From Candidatus Nanopelagicales bacterium (lineage in GTDB: Bacteria; Actinomycetota; Actinomycetes; S36-B12; CAIYMF01): a DNA stretch of 37,595 nucleotides. Of this stretch, positions 1 through 9,675 are shown one piece after another; position 1 is the first letter of the stretch, and each line of letters begins with the position of its first letter. A model generated the notes under the pieces. That model searched no databases. It saw only the letters and a list, made by a program, of their open reading frames with translations, and was not told the origin of the DNA. The stretch covers positions 1 through 37,595 of the forward strand of contig JALOLH010000030.1 in assembly GCA_025456065.1 (NCBI GenBank), in the 5' to 3' direction. A program made the position numbers and the translations under genes.

Positions 1-62
1 GGGTCGTCCGGCCAGGGCAGCGGGTGGGGTCCGACGGGCACGCCCGGCAGGGTACGCACGCC

Positions 63-79
63 GCACCTCCCCGAGGTGC
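63..79. terminator. Small perfect hairpin upstream of tRNA-Ser
   Basis: GCACCTC and GAGGTGC form a perfect 7-bp stem around a CCC loop. It may end a transcript entering from outside the window. Apart from this hairpin and the tRNA promoter, bases 1-127 show no gene I can support. Confidence 0.35.
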
Positions 80-114
80 ACCGCGGCGATTTCGTGCCGG
101 GTCGGCCGCACACC

Positions 115-120
115 TAGAAT
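115..120 (+). promoter_or_regulatory. -10 element of the tRNA-Ser promoter
   Basis: TAGAAT matches the actinobacterial TANNNT -10 consensus and ends 7 nt before the first base of the tRNA, the expected distance for a tRNA promoter. The -35 region (TTCGTG at 91-96, 18-nt spacer) is weak. Confidence 0.6.
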
Positions 121-127
121 CCCGCGC

Positions 128-215
128 GGTGGCGTGTCCGAGCGGCCAAAGGAGCACGACTCGAAATCGTGTGTGGGTGATGAGCCCACCGTGGGTTCGA
201 ATCCCACCGCCACCG
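128..215 (+). tRNA. tRNA-Ser (anticodon CGA)
   Basis: All arms of a class II tRNA can be folded by eye. The acceptor stem GGTGGCG (128-134) pairs with CGCCACC (208-214), with discriminator G215. The anticodon stem CACGA/TCGTG encloses a loop with anticodon CGA at 162-164. A long variable arm (GTGGG..CCCAC) is typical of serine tRNAs, and the T arm is GTGGG-TTCGAAT-CCCAC. The 3' CCA is not encoded. It reads UCG serine codons. It has its own promoter upstream and a hairpin terminator downstream, so it is a monocistronic unit. Confidence 0.97.
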
Positions 216-223
216 CCGAACCG

Positions 224-251
224 ACGGCCCGGCCCCCATGGACCGGGCCGT
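224..251 (+). terminator. Terminator of tRNA-Ser
   Basis: ACGGCCCGG (224-232) and CCGGGCCGT (243-251) form a perfect 9-bp GC-rich stem with a 10-nt loop, starting 9 nt after the tRNA. A second hairpin follows at 262-278 (CGGCCCG/CGGGCCG, 3-nt loop). There is no long T tract, which is usual for actinobacterial terminators. Confidence 0.65.
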
Positions 252-328
252 TCGTGTGCCACGGCCCGTCGCGGGCCGAGGGCGCCACGGCGTCCCCACT
301 GGGCGCCGGCGAGCGCGCCACCGTTGCG

Positions 329-334
329 TAGGGT
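329..334 (+). promoter_or_regulatory. -10 element upstream of the ferritin gene
   Basis: TAGGGT fits TANNNT and lies 51 nt before the ferritin ATG, giving a leader of about 45 nt that contains the AGGAG ribosome site at 373-377. No good -35 hexamer is visible. The rest of 252-385 holds only the small hairpin at 262-278. Confidence 0.45.
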
Positions 335-385
335 GGCCCGGACGGGCACCTCCCCGCCCGCGATCGCACCGCACCAGGAGTCGCC

Positions 386-913
386 ATGAGCCGTGTGCAC
401 GAGCTGCTCAACGCCCAGATCGGGCACGAGTTCGCCGCGTCCCAGCAGTACGTCGCCATCGCCGTCTGGTACGACCAGCAGGCGCTGCCGCAGCTGGCCG
501 GGCACTTCTACGCCCAGGCCGTCGAGGAGCGCAACCACGCGATGATGCTCGTGCAGTACCTGATGGACCGCGACGCGGAGGTGATCATCCCCGGCGTGCC
601 GGCCGTCCGGAACGCGTTCTCCGGGGTGGTCGAGCCGATCGAGCTGGCGCTGGCGCAGGAGCGCACGGTGACCGAGCAGTTCGAGACGATGATCGGGGTC
701 GCGCGCGAGGAGCGCGACTTCCTCGGTGAGCAGTTCATGCACTGGTTCCTCAAGGAGCAGGTCGAGGAGGTCGCCTCGATGTCCACCCTGCTGCAGGTGG
801 CGACCCGCGTGGGCGAGAACGTCATGCTCCTCGAGGACTACCTGGCGCGGGAGGCCGGCCCGCACGAGGGCGGGGATCCGACGGCCCCGGCTGCCGCGGG
901 CGGCGCGCTGTAG
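386..913 (+). CDS. Ferritin (non-haem, maxi-ferritin)
   Basis: A 175-residue iron-storage protein, expected to assemble into a cytosolic 24-mer that oxidises Fe(II) and stores it as ferric mineral. The four-helix-bundle sequence carries the usual di-iron ferroxidase ligands: E15 (with Y22 following in the same helix), the E48-x2-H51 motif in the EERNH stretch, E92 and Q125. The absence of a haem-ligand methionine pattern argues for ferritin over bacterioferritin. The last 20 residues are a low-complexity Gly/Ala/Pro tail. The ATG follows AGGAG with good spacing. The gene is monocistronic between tRNA-Ser and dnaX. A strong inverted repeat starts 20 nt after its stop and could end the transcript. 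No iron box is recognisable upstream. Confidence 0.93.
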   Translation: MSRVHELLNAQIGHEFAASQQYVAIAVWYDQQALPQLAGHFYAQAVEERNHAMMLVQYLMDRDAEVIIPGVPAVRNAFSGVVEPIELALAQERTVTEQFETMIGVAREERDFLGEQFMHWFLKEQVEEVASMSTLLQVATRVGENVMLLEDYLAREAGPHEGGDPTAPAAAGGAL

Positions 914-932
914 CCCACGCGGCACCCGGGTG

Positions 933-960
933 GGACGAATCACATGCGTGTGATTCGTCC
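933..960. terminator. 12-bp perfect inverted repeat after ferritin
   Basis: GGACGAATCACA (933-944), a TGCG loop, and TGTGATTCGTCC (949-960). The stem is perfect and unusually AT-rich for this genome. It lies between the ferritin stop and the dnaX promoter, so it may be a bidirectional terminator or an operator. No T tract follows. Confidence 0.5.
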
Positions 961-971
961 ACAGCTGTGGA
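958..971. promoter_or_regulatory. 14-bp perfect palindrome with DnaA-box-like half sites
   Basis: TCCACAGCTGTGGA is fully symmetric. Its left arm extends to TCGTCCACA, one mismatch from the high-GC actinobacterial DnaA box TTGTCCACA. It overlaps the preceding inverted repeat by three bases and lies 71 nt before the dnaX start. Confidence 0.3.
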
Positions 972-1029
972 TGGGCCTGGGGACGACCGGAGGCGGGGTC
1001 GGCCGGGTCGCGCTGTCGCACGCGGCCAC

Positions 1030-1041
1030 TAGGGTGACCGC
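1030..1041 (+). promoter_or_regulatory. Leaderless promoter of dnaX
   Basis: TAGGGT (1030-1035) is followed by six bases and then the GTG start at 1042. Transcription would begin at the G of the start codon. No Shine-Dalgarno sequence is present, which fits a leaderless mRNA. Confidence 0.6.
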
Positions 1042-3228
1042 GTGGCACTGGCGCTCTACCGGACCTACCGGCCCGGCTCGCTGGCCGAGGTGATCGGCCA
1101 GGAGCACGTGACCGACCCGCTGGCACGCGCCCTCGCGGCGGGGCGCACCCACCACGCGTACCTGTTCTCCGGCCCCCGGGGCTGCGGCAAGACGTCCACC
1201 GCTCGGATCCTGGCGCGGTCGCTGAACTGCGAGCAGGGACCCACGGCGACGCCGTGCGGCCAGTGCCGCAGCTGCATCGAGCTCGCCCCCAACGGCCCGG
1301 GGTCGATCGACGTGGTGGAGCTCGACGCCGCCACCCATCGGGGCATCGACGACGCCCGCGAGCTGCGCGAGAAGGCGATCTACGCCCCGGCGGCCAGCCG
1401 CTTCAAGGTGTACATCATCGACGAGGCCCACCAGCTCACCAACGAGGCGGCCAACGCGCTGCTCAAGCTCGTCGAGGAGCCGCCGCCGCACCTGCGCTTC
1501 ATCTTCGCCACCACCGAGCCGGACAGGATCATCCCGACCATCCGGTCGCGCACCTTCCACTACGGGTTCCGCCTGGTGCCCGCCCGGACCCTCGCCGAGC
1601 ACCTGGCCGCCGTGTGCCGTGCCGAGGGCGTGCCGGCCGAGGGCCCCGCCCTGGCGGTCGTGGCCCGGGCGGGGGCGGGCAGTGTCCGGGACAGCCTGTC
1701 CGTGCTGGGACAGCTGCTCGCCGGTGCTGGCGCGGAGGGGCTGACCTATGCCGACGCCGTCGCGGCCCTGGGACTGACCGATGCCGCGCTCATCGACGCC
1801 CTCGTCGCGGCCCTCGCCGCCGGGTCGGCGGCCGACATGTTCGGCGTGGTCGACCGGGTCATCGCCGGCGGTCACGATCCGCGTCGTTTCGTGACCGACG
1901 TGCTCGAGCGGCTGCGCGACCTGGTCATCCTGCGCGCCGATCCGCAGGCCCTGTCCAGCGGCCTGGTGGACGTGCCCGACGACGCCGGGGAGCGGATGCT
2001 GGCGCAGGCCGAGTCGATGGGCCTGGCCGAGCTGTCCCGCGCCGCGGACCTGGTCTCCGCGGGGCTCGGCGAGCTCAAGGGCGCGACCGCCCCGCGCCTG
2101 CAGCTCGAGCTGCTGTGCGCCCGGCTGGCACTGCCCGCCTCGGTGGACGACCTCGGCGGGCTCGTGGCCCGTCTCGAGCGTCTCGAGCGCGCGGCAGCGC
2201 TCCCGTCCGACGCCGCCGGTGCGGGGCCGCAGCCGCCCCAGCCCGTCGGGCACCAGCCCGCCGCCGTCCCCGGCCCGGCCCCGACCGCCGTGCCGGGCGG
2301 GACGTCCGCCCCGGAGCGGGGGGCGACCGGCAGGGCCGAGCCCGCAGGTCCGGCAGGAGGCCGGGGCGCAGGGACGGCTCCCCCGCCGCGCCGGCCCCAG
2401 CTGCGGACGGCGAGCCGGGACGCGGTCGCCGACGACCAGCCGGACGCTGGCGCGTCCCCCGGGGCTCCTGCGCCAGGGGTCGGCCCGACCGGGGGCGCGG
2501 CCAGCGACGTGGGGCGGGCGGTGGCGCCACCTGGTGGGGATCCCGACGCCCGCGATGCCGGGCCCGACCGCTCGCCGGGACCGTCCCGCTCGCCCGGGCC
2601 GAACCGCCCGCAGGTTCCCGCGGCTGCTCCGGAGGCACCCGGGACCCCCGCCGCGGCGGGGGAGCACGACCTGGCTCGGGTGCGTGCGGGGTGGCCCGCG
2701 GTGCTGGAGCGCCTGGCAGCGGACAGCCGGGTCGCCTGGACCGCCTTCCACGCCGCCGTGCCGGTCTCCCTGGCCAACGGGACCCTCGCGGTCGCGGTCG
2801 CCGAGGCGGGCAACGTGCGGGCCATCGCCCAGCGCGGCCACGACGAGCGGCTGCGCCAGGCGCTCATCGACGGCCTGGGCCTCGACGTGCAGGTCGACGT
2901 GCTCCACGACCCCGGCGCGGCGCAGGGTGCGGCTGCGGCCGGAGCGCATGTGGGAGCGACGGCATCGCCCGAGCGGGCCGGTCGCCCCGGCGGCACCGGC
3001 GCCGGTGCCGACCCGGCCATCCCGAGCCCCGGAGGGCGCGGGGACGCCCCGGACGCGGGGCGCGGCGCTGGGCTGGTCCGCGCCGCGGCCCAGTCCGGTG
3101 CGGGGTCCGAGGAGGATCCCGCGGACCAGCCCAGCGACGACGACCCCGACCTGTCCGGTGCGGACGGCATGGCCCTGCTGACCCGCGAGCTCGGCGCCCG
3201 CCCGGTCGGCGAGATCGACCACTCCTGA
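1042..3228 (+). CDS. dnaX: DNA polymerase III subunits gamma/tau
   Basis: The 728-residue clamp-loader ATPase loads the beta sliding clamp and tethers polymerase cores at the replication fork. The AAA+ domain has Walker A GPRGCGKT (44-51), a four-cysteine zinc module (C63, C72, C75, C78), the DEAH Walker B box (127-130) and the sensor stretch [10 protein letters not shown]. Domain III runs to about residue 375. A long Pro/Gly/Ala-rich linker follows (about 390-545), then a folded C-terminal segment (about 550-635) and a second disordered tail. The length fits a tau-type product. No A or T slippery run is visible, so a frameshifted gamma form is not supported. The GTG start is set by the leaderless promoter and by homology from the second residue on. 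recR follows 10 nt downstream, as in many bacteria. Confidence 0.95.
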   Translation: MALALYRTYRPGSLAEVIGQEHVTDPLARALAAGRTHHAYLFSGPRGCGKTSTARILARSLNCEQGPTATPCGQCRSCIELAPNGPGSIDVVELDAATHRGIDDARELREKAIYAPAASRFKVYIIDEAHQLTNEAANALLKLVEEPPPHLRFIFATTEPDRIIPTIRSRTFHYGFRLVPARTLAEHLAAVCRAEGVPAEGPALAVVARAGAGSVRDSLSVLGQLLAGAGAEGLTYADAVAALGLTDAALIDALVAALAAGSAADMFGVVDRVIAGGHDPRRFVTDVLERLRDLVILRADPQALSSGLVDVPDDAGERMLAQAESMGLAELSRAADLVSAGLGELKGATAPRLQLELLCARLALPASVDDLGGLVARLERLERAAALPSDAAGAGPQPPQPVGHQPAAVPGPAPTAVPGGTSAPERGATGRAEPAGPAGGRGAGTAPPPRRPQLRTASRDAVADDQPDAGASPGAPAPGVGPTGGAASDVGRAVAPPGGDPDARDAGPDRSPGPSRSPGPNRPQVPAAAPEAPGTPAAAGEHDLARVRAGWPAVLERLAADSRVAWTAFHAAVPVSLANGTLAVAVAEAGNVRAIAQRGHDERLRQALIDGLGLDVQVDVLHDPGAAQGAAAAGAHVGATASPERAGRPGGTGAGADPAIPSPGGRGDAPDAGRGAGLVRAAAQSGAGSEEDPADQPSDDDPDLSGADGMALLTRELGARPVGEIDHS

Positions 3229-3238
3229 GGACGGGGCC

Positions 3239-3844
3239 GTGTACGAGGGGATCGTCCAGGACGTCATCGACGCGCTCGGCCGCCTGCCCGGGATCGGCCC
3301 GAAGGGTGCCCAGCGGATCGCCTTCCACCTGCTCAAGGCGGACCCCGAGGAGGTCACCGCGCTCGCCGAGGCACTCGTGGCGCTGCGCGAGCAGGTCCGG
3401 TTCTGCGCGATCTGCGGCAACGTCGCGCAGGAGGAGACGTGCGGCATCTGCCGGGACCCGCGACGCGACCCCGCGCAGCTGTGCGTGGTCGAGGAGAGCA
3501 AGGACGTCGTGGCGATCGAGCGGACGCGCGAGTTCCGCGGCCGGTACCACGTGCTCGGCGGGGCGATCAGCCCGATGGAGGGGATCGGGCCGGACGACCT
3601 GCGCATCCGTGAGCTCATGGCCCGACTGGCCGACGGCGTGGTCCAGGAGGTCATCCTCGCGACCGATCCGAACCTCGAGGGCGAGGCCACTGCCGCGTAC
3701 CTTGCCCGCATGATCGCGCCCCTGGGCTTGACGGTCTCGCGCCTGGCGAGTGGACTGCCGGTGGGTGGTGATCTCGAGTTCGCCGACGAGGTGACCCTCG
3801 GTCGGGCCTTCGAGGGCCGCCGTCGGATCGGAGGGCAGGGGTGA
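3239..3844 (+). CDS. recR: Recombination mediator RecR
   Basis: This 201-residue protein works with RecF and RecO to load RecA on gapped, SSB-coated DNA. It shows the RecR order: an N-terminal helix-hairpin-helix ([12 protein letters not shown], about 15-26), a C4 zinc finger (C56, C59, C68, C71), and a Toprim domain with the CVVEE acidic stretch near residue 85. The GTG start is preceded by GAGGACGGG, partly inside the dnaX end. Length and architecture are normal for the family. The dnaX-recR pair is conserved widely, and the next gene overlaps its stop, so dnaX, recR and the DUF5063 gene probably form one operon. Confidence 0.96.
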   Translation: MYEGIVQDVIDALGRLPGIGPKGAQRIAFHLLKADPEEVTALAEALVALREQVRFCAICGNVAQEETCGICRDPRRDPAQLCVVEESKDVVAIERTREFRGRYHVLGGAISPMEGIGPDDLRIRELMARLADGVVQEVILATDPNLEGEATAAYLARMIAPLGLTVSRLASGLPVGGDLEFADEVTLGRAFEGRRRIGGQG

Positions 3845-4467
3845 TGGTCGAGCAGACCGCAGGTGCGGGCGCCCAGGTGGACGAGGCGCCGATCGAGGGG
3901 GCGATGGCCGTGCTGGTCACCCCGGCCACGCCGGTGGACGAGGACCTGGTGGCCCTGGCCGACGGGGTGGCCGGCGCCGCGGCCCGGTTCGTGCAGCTCG
4001 TGGAGACGGTCGCAGCCGGGGTCGGGGAGGACCAGGCGATCGCCCTGCTCCTGCTCGAGGTGTCCGACGTCCTGGCGATCGGGGCCAGGCTCGGCGCCAT
4101 CGCGGACGTGGTCCCCGAGGGGCGCTACGAGCCCGACGCCGGCGCGGAGCCGGACGTGGACCGGCTGCGGGACGCGCTGGCCACGCGGTTGGCCCCCATC
4201 GATGCCTACGTCGAGGTCTTCGACCCCTACGCCAGGCCCGAGCTGGTGCCCTCGCGGCTGTCCGACGACCTGTGCGTCATCGCCGCCGACCTCCTGCACG
4301 GGCTGGCCCACCACACCGCCGGGCGCACCCTCGAGGCGCTGTGGTGGTGGCAGACGACCTACCTCACGTCGTGGGGCGACGCGGGGTCGGGAGCCCTGCG
4401 CGCGCTGCGCTCGCTCGTCGCCCACGTCCGCACCGGCGCACCGCTCGAGGTGGCCGACACGGACTGA
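3844..4467 (+). CDS. DUF5063 domain-containing protein
   Basis: A 207-residue, mostly helical, acidic soluble protein with no signal peptide or membrane segment. It matches the DUF5063 family I associate with this site after recR in actinobacteria. Function is unknown. A Trp-rich stretch (LWWWQTTYLTSWGD, about 163-176) and a conserved SDDLCVIAADLLHGL helix before it look like the family core. The ATG shares its A with the recR stop (TGATG), and GGAGGG lies 8 nt upstream. A GTG one codon earlier is possible but worse placed. Translational coupling with recR suggests a DNA-related or housekeeping role, but nothing in the sequence proves it. Confidence 0.8.
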   Translation: MVEQTAGAGAQVDEAPIEGAMAVLVTPATPVDEDLVALADGVAGAAARFVQLVETVAAGVGEDQAIALLLLEVSDVLAIGARLGAIADVVPEGRYEPDAGAEPDVDRLRDALATRLAPIDAYVEVFDPYARPELVPSRLSDDLCVIAADLLHGLAHHTAGRTLEALWWWQTTYLTSWGDAGSGALRALRSLVAHVRTGAPLEVADTD

Positions 4468-4484
4468 GCGCCGCCACCCGCGAC

Positions 4485-4490
4485 TAGACT
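4485..4490 (+). promoter_or_regulatory. -10 element of the lysC-asd operon
   Basis: TAGACT matches TANNNT 44 nt before the lysC ATG, giving a leader of about 37 nt. No convincing -35 hexamer and no lysine riboswitch fold are visible. Confidence 0.5.
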
Positions 4491-4533
4491 CGGGCCCCGA
4501 CCGGTCCGACGCCTGCGAAAGTTGCGCCCCGCC

Positions 4534-6866
<2,333 letters not shown>

Positions 6867-6923
6867 GCCGACCACCACGGCCCGACCCGACCCGCAGCCC
6901 GGGGTCGCCGGCTGCTGGAGGGT

Positions 6924-6952
6924 TTGGGGTCCCGGCAGCGCTGACGTAGGAT
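6924..6952 (+). promoter_or_regulatory. Promoter of tRNA-Pro
   Basis: TTGGGG (6924-6929) and TAGGAT (6947-6952) are separated by 17 nt, a good housekeeping-sigma promoter. The tRNA begins 11 nt after the -10 element. The rest of the asd-tRNA gap shows nothing else. Confidence 0.65.
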
Positions 6953-6963
6953 TGGCGGGCATT

Positions 6964-7037
<74 letters not shown>

Positions 7038-7040
7038 CAT

Positions 7041-7081
7041 ATGGATCAGCCCCCGGGCCTCGTGCCCGGGGGCTGATCCAT
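7041..7081 (+). terminator. Very long terminator hairpin after tRNA-Pro
   Basis: ATGGATCAGCCCCCGGGC (7041-7058) pairs perfectly with 7064-7081 around a 5-nt loop: 18 bp without a mismatch, three bases after the tRNA. There is no T tract. The gap 7082-7199 also holds a hairpin at 7111-7127 (GCCACGC/GCGTGGC). Confidence 0.8.
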
Positions 7082-7157
7082 GCATCGGTCAGGCCACGGA
7101 TGTGGGAGGGGCCACGCGCAGCGTGGCGACGGATCCCGCCAGCCCGACGCCACGAAG

Positions 7158-7184
7158 GCCCCTTTCGGCGAAGCCGAGCGGGGC
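7158..7184 (-). terminator. Terminator of the alpha/beta hydrolase gene
   Basis: Read on the - strand, GCCCC-gc-TCGGC-ttc-GCCGA-aa-GGGGC forms a two-part stem with one 2x2 internal mismatch, 15 nt after the hydrolase stop. The CGGCTTCGCCG core with GGGG/CCCC flanks is common in actinobacterial terminators. Confidence 0.6.
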
Positions 7185-7199
7185 ACGCCGTCGACGCGC

Positions 7200-8156
7200 C
7201 TACGCCCATGCCCCCGCGAGCCAGGCGCGATGCCGCTCCACGTCGGCGTCGTCGCCCATGTGCCCGACCTCGCTGACCTCCGCGGCCGCGCCCGGGATCG
7301 CCGAGGCGAGCCAGTCGCCGTGCGCGGCCGGCACCAGGGTGTCGGCGCGGCCGTAGCTGAGCCGCACCGGCACCTCGATCGCGGCCACGTCGAAGCCCCA
7401 CGGCTGCACGAGGGCGAGGTCGTCGTCGACCCAGCCGTCGACGCCCGGTGCCAGCGCGTGCGCCATCTGGGCCCCCATGGGCACGCTGTGCCGCGCCATC
7501 TGCGTCCGGTCCTGCTCGGCCAGCTCGTAGGCGTCGCCGAGGATGTCGGAGCGACCGTCGGCCAGGCGCGCGAGGATGGTGCCGCGCTCGGCCTCGCACA
7601 GCGCGCGGATCTCCGCCTCGCCGGCCATGGCCGCCCGGAACTCCAGCACGTTGCCCTCGGTCATGCCGTCCAACCACGCCTCCTCGGCGAGTCCGTCCGG
7701 CCCGATCGGCGCCACCGAGACCACGGCCAGGCAGCGCAGGACACGCTCGGGGAGCAGCGCGGCGAGCGCCAGGGCATGGGGTCCACCCCCCGAGCCGCCG
7801 GTGACGGCGAACCGGCCCAGGCCGAGCGTGTCCGCGACCGTGACGAGGTCGGCGACGAGGTCGACCACGCGGCGCCCGGGCTGCCTGGTCGACTCGCCGT
7901 AGCCGGGACGGTCGAGGCTGAACCGCCGCAACCCGTGGCGGGCGTCGATCGAGGGATCCGGTCCCCACCAGCTGATCCGCCCGCCCGGCGTGCCGTGGAT
8001 CGCGAGGACCGGCAGGCCGTGCGGGTCCCCCCATTCGGCCAGGGCCAGCGTCCGTCCGTCCGGCAGGGCGATCCGATGCTCGACGTGGTCCGGGATCGCA
8101 CTGGACGGGGTGGCACTGGCAGGGGTCGCGCCCGCGGTGGTGGCGGGTTCGGGCAT
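7200..8156 (-). CDS. Alpha/beta-fold hydrolase
   Basis: A 318-residue soluble serine hydrolase of unknown substrate. Motifs in order: the oxyanion-side HGTPGG near residue 54, DRPGYG near 82, the nucleophile elbow GGSGGG with S122, an acid in YGRAD, and the catalytic His in EVGHM near the C terminus. The proline-iminopeptidase/haloperoxidase-like layout makes an esterase, lactonase or peptidase possible. The frame is open further upstream, but AGGAG 9 nt before the ATG at 8156 and the low-complexity upstream residues decide the start. The first 20 residues are a disordered Ala/Thr/Pro stretch. It is transcribed alone, convergent with tRNA-Pro. Confidence 0.85.
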   Translation of the reverse strand: MPEPATTAGATPASATPSSAIPDHVEHRIALPDGRTLALAEWGDPHGLPVLAIHGTPGGRISWWGPDPSIDARHGLRRFSLDRPGYGESTRQPGRRVVDLVADLVTVADTLGLGRFAVTGGSGGGPHALALAALLPERVLRCLAVVSVAPIGPDGLAEEAWLDGMTEGNVLEFRAAMAGEAEIRALCEAERGTILARLADGRSDILGDAYELAEQDRTQMARHSVPMGAQMAHALAPGVDGWVDDDLALVQPWGFDVAAIEVPVRLSYGRADTLVPAAHGDWLASAIPGAAAEVSEVGHMGDDADVERHRAWLAGAWA

Positions 8157-8219
8157 GGCCTGGCGCTCCTCTGGGTGGCTGGTGGGGACGGCGCCGCATG
8201 GTCCGGCGTCGGTGCGTCG

Positions 8220-8241
8220 AGCGTAGCCGCGCCCGCGCGGC
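8220..8241 (-). promoter_or_regulatory. -10 element of the hydrolase gene beside a GC hairpin
   Basis: On the - strand TACGCT (8225-8220) fits TANNNT, 64 nt before the hydrolase ATG. Just upstream, GCCGCGC/GCGCGGC (8226-8241) can fold and may end the metallophosphoesterase transcript. Confidence 0.35.
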
Positions 8242-8264
8242 ACCGTCGTGCGCGGCGAGCCGCC

Positions 8265-9149
8265 CTACCTGATGGACAGCAGGGTCGCCTCGGGTCGGCA
8301 GGCCAGCCGGATGGGCGTGAACGGGTTGGTCCCCAGGCCCGCGGAGACGTGCAGCGCCGCCCCGTCCCACGCCGAGAGGCCCTTGGCACGGTCCCGCGGC
8401 AGGTCGCAGTTGGTGACCAGGGCGCCGAGCCAGGGCAGGCAGACCTGGCCGCCGTGGGTGTGGCCGGCCAGGATGAGGTCGGCCCCGTCGGCGGCCATCG
8501 GGTCGAGCACCCGCCGGTAGGGCGCATGGGCCACGCCCAGGCGCAGGTCCGCGCCCGGGTCGAACGGTCCGGCGACCAGCGGGTAGCGGTCCCGACGGAT
8601 GTGGGGATCGTCCACGCCGCGGGCGTCGATGCGCCAGCCGGCGACCTGCAGCGCCGCGCGTGCGTTGTCCAGGTCGACCCACCCGGCCGAGGTGAGGCCC
8701 TCGTCCAGCGGCGTCGGGTCGATGGGCGCACGCCTGGTCCGCAGCTCGCTGGGTCCCTGCAGGTACTTCATGGGGTTCGACGCCGAGGGGGCGTAGTAGT
8801 CGTTGGATCCCCGGACGTACGCGCCGGGCCGCTCGAGCAGGGGTGCGAGCGCGTCCAGCGCGAGGGCCGGACCGGTGGCGTCACCGTGGAAGTCCCCGGT
8901 CACCACGGTCAGGTCCGGCTCCAGCCCGGCCAGCTCGCGCAGCCAGGCGATCCGGTCGGCGTCCCGGGGCGACAGGTGCAGGTCGGACAGGTGCAGCAGG
9001 CGCAGCGGGCGTCGGCCGCCGTCGCGCCCCAGGCTCACGGTGGCCTCGCGCAGGGTGTACTGGCGCGCCTCCCACAGGGCGTAGCCGGCCGTCCCGGCGC
9101 CAGCGGCGGCAAGGAGCCCCGCGGCGCCCAGCAGTCCAGGCATGCCCAT
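8265..9149 (-). CDS. Membrane-anchored metallophosphoesterase
   Basis: A 294-residue calcineurin-like phosphoesterase. A short hydrophobic N-terminal segment (about residues 4-22, GLLGAAGLLAAAGAGTAGYAL) should anchor it in the membrane with the catalytic domain outside. Metal-binding motifs: HLSDLHL (DxH), TGDFHGD (GD), GSNDY in place of the usual GNHD/E, and the pair GHTHGG near the C terminus. The YkuE/UDP-2,3-diacylglucosamine-hydrolase-like branch is the best match; the substrate is unknown. The GSND variant replaces the usual GN[HD] histidine position. An ATG two codons later is equally possible. In actinobacteria this gene commonly flanks the ponA2 region, so a cell-envelope role is plausible. 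Confidence 0.8.
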   Translation of the reverse strand: MGMPGLLGAAGLLAAAGAGTAGYALWEARQYTLREATVSLGRDGGRRPLRLLHLSDLHLSPRDADRIAWLRELAGLEPDLTVVTGDFHGDATGPALALDALAPLLERPGAYVRGSNDYYAPSASNPMKYLQGPSELRTRRAPIDPTPLDEGLTSAGWVDLDNARAALQVAGWRIDARGVDDPHIRRDRYPLVAGPFDPGADLRLGVAHAPYRRVLDPMAADGADLILAGHTHGGQVCLPWLGALVTNCDLPRDRAKGLSAWDGAALHVSAGLGTNPFTPIRLACRPEATLLSIR

Positions 9150-9188
9150 GGGGGCACAGTCTGGCAGGCCGGCCGATCTGGGGCGCGC

Positions 9189-9200
9189 GAGAATGCCGGC
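9189..9200 (+). promoter_or_regulatory. Possible leaderless promoter of the YqeY-like gene
   Basis: GAGAAT (9189-9194) is followed by six bases and then the ATG at 9201, the same layout as at dnaX. The first base deviates from TANNNT. The divergent metallophosphoesterase starts 51 nt away and also lacks a ribosome site. Confidence 0.4.
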
Positions 9201-9668
9201 ATGACCGACCTCAAGGCGACCCTCCAGCACGACCTGACCGAGGCGATCCGGTCCCGGGACGAGGTGACGGCCGCGACCCTGCGGATGGCCCTCGCCGCAC
9301 TCACCACCGAGGAGGTCGCGGGGCGGACGGCCCGCACGCTCTCCGAGCCCGAGGTCGTCGGGGTGCTCACGAAGGAGGCCAAGAAGCGCCAGGAGGCAGC
9401 GGCGGCGTTCGCCGGGGCAGGGCGCCCCGAGCTCGCCGCCCGTGAGCAGGCCGAGCTGGCCGTCCTCGCCCGCTACCTGCCCGAGCCGCTCACGGACGCG
9501 GAGGTGGGCGAGCTGGTCACCGCCGCGATCGTGTCGGCCGCGGCCGAGGGCGCCACGGGGATGGCGGCGATGGGTCGGGTCATGCGGGAGCTCACCCCGC
9601 GGACGACCGGGCGCTACGACGGCGGCCGGCTGGCCGCGCTGGTCCGCAGCGCCCTGGCCGGCGGCTGA
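9201..9668 (+). CDS. GatB/YqeY domain-containing protein
   Basis: A 155-residue helical protein made only of the YqeY domain, the tRNA-binding tail domain of the GatB amidotransferase subunit. Stand-alone YqeY proteins are thought to act with tRNA or amidotransferases, but their role is not settled. Visible family features are the N-terminal MTDLKATLQHDLTEAIRSRDE segment, the KEAKKRQEAAAAF helix, LARYLPEPL, and the C-terminal GRYDGGRLAALVR. Length is normal. The gene ends 7 nt from the end of the convergent penicillin-binding protein gene, so the two transcripts must overlap at their 3' ends. Confidence 0.88.
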   Translation: MTDLKATLQHDLTEAIRSRDEVTAATLRMALAALTTEEVAGRTARTLSEPEVVGVLTKEAKKRQEAAAAFAGAGRPELAAREQAELAVLARYLPEPLTDAEVGELVTAAIVSAAAEGATGMAAMGRVMRELTPRTTGRYDGGRLAALVRSALAGG

Positions 9669-9675
9669 TCCCGCG

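Noticed and set aside
1-385. 4.5S/SRP RNA gene (ffs), often near tRNA-Ser and dnaX in actinobacteria
   Set aside because: I looked for the conserved GGTCAGGTCCGGAAGG core and found no match on either strand.
941-953. Crp binding site in TCACATGCGTGTGA
   Set aside because: The half sites point the wrong way (TCACA then TGTGA, 4-nt spacer) compared with TGTGA-N6-TCACA.
1042-3228. Programmed frameshift in dnaX giving a gamma subunit
   Set aside because: No A or T slippery run with a following stop and stem-loop is visible.
8157-8243. N-terminal extension of the alpha/beta hydrolase from 8243
   Set aside because: The extension has no homology features, and a good AGGAG site precedes the ATG at 8156.
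9669-9675. Terminator between the convergent YqeY-like and penicillin-binding protein genes
   Set aside because: Only 7 nt separate the stops and no hairpin fits there.
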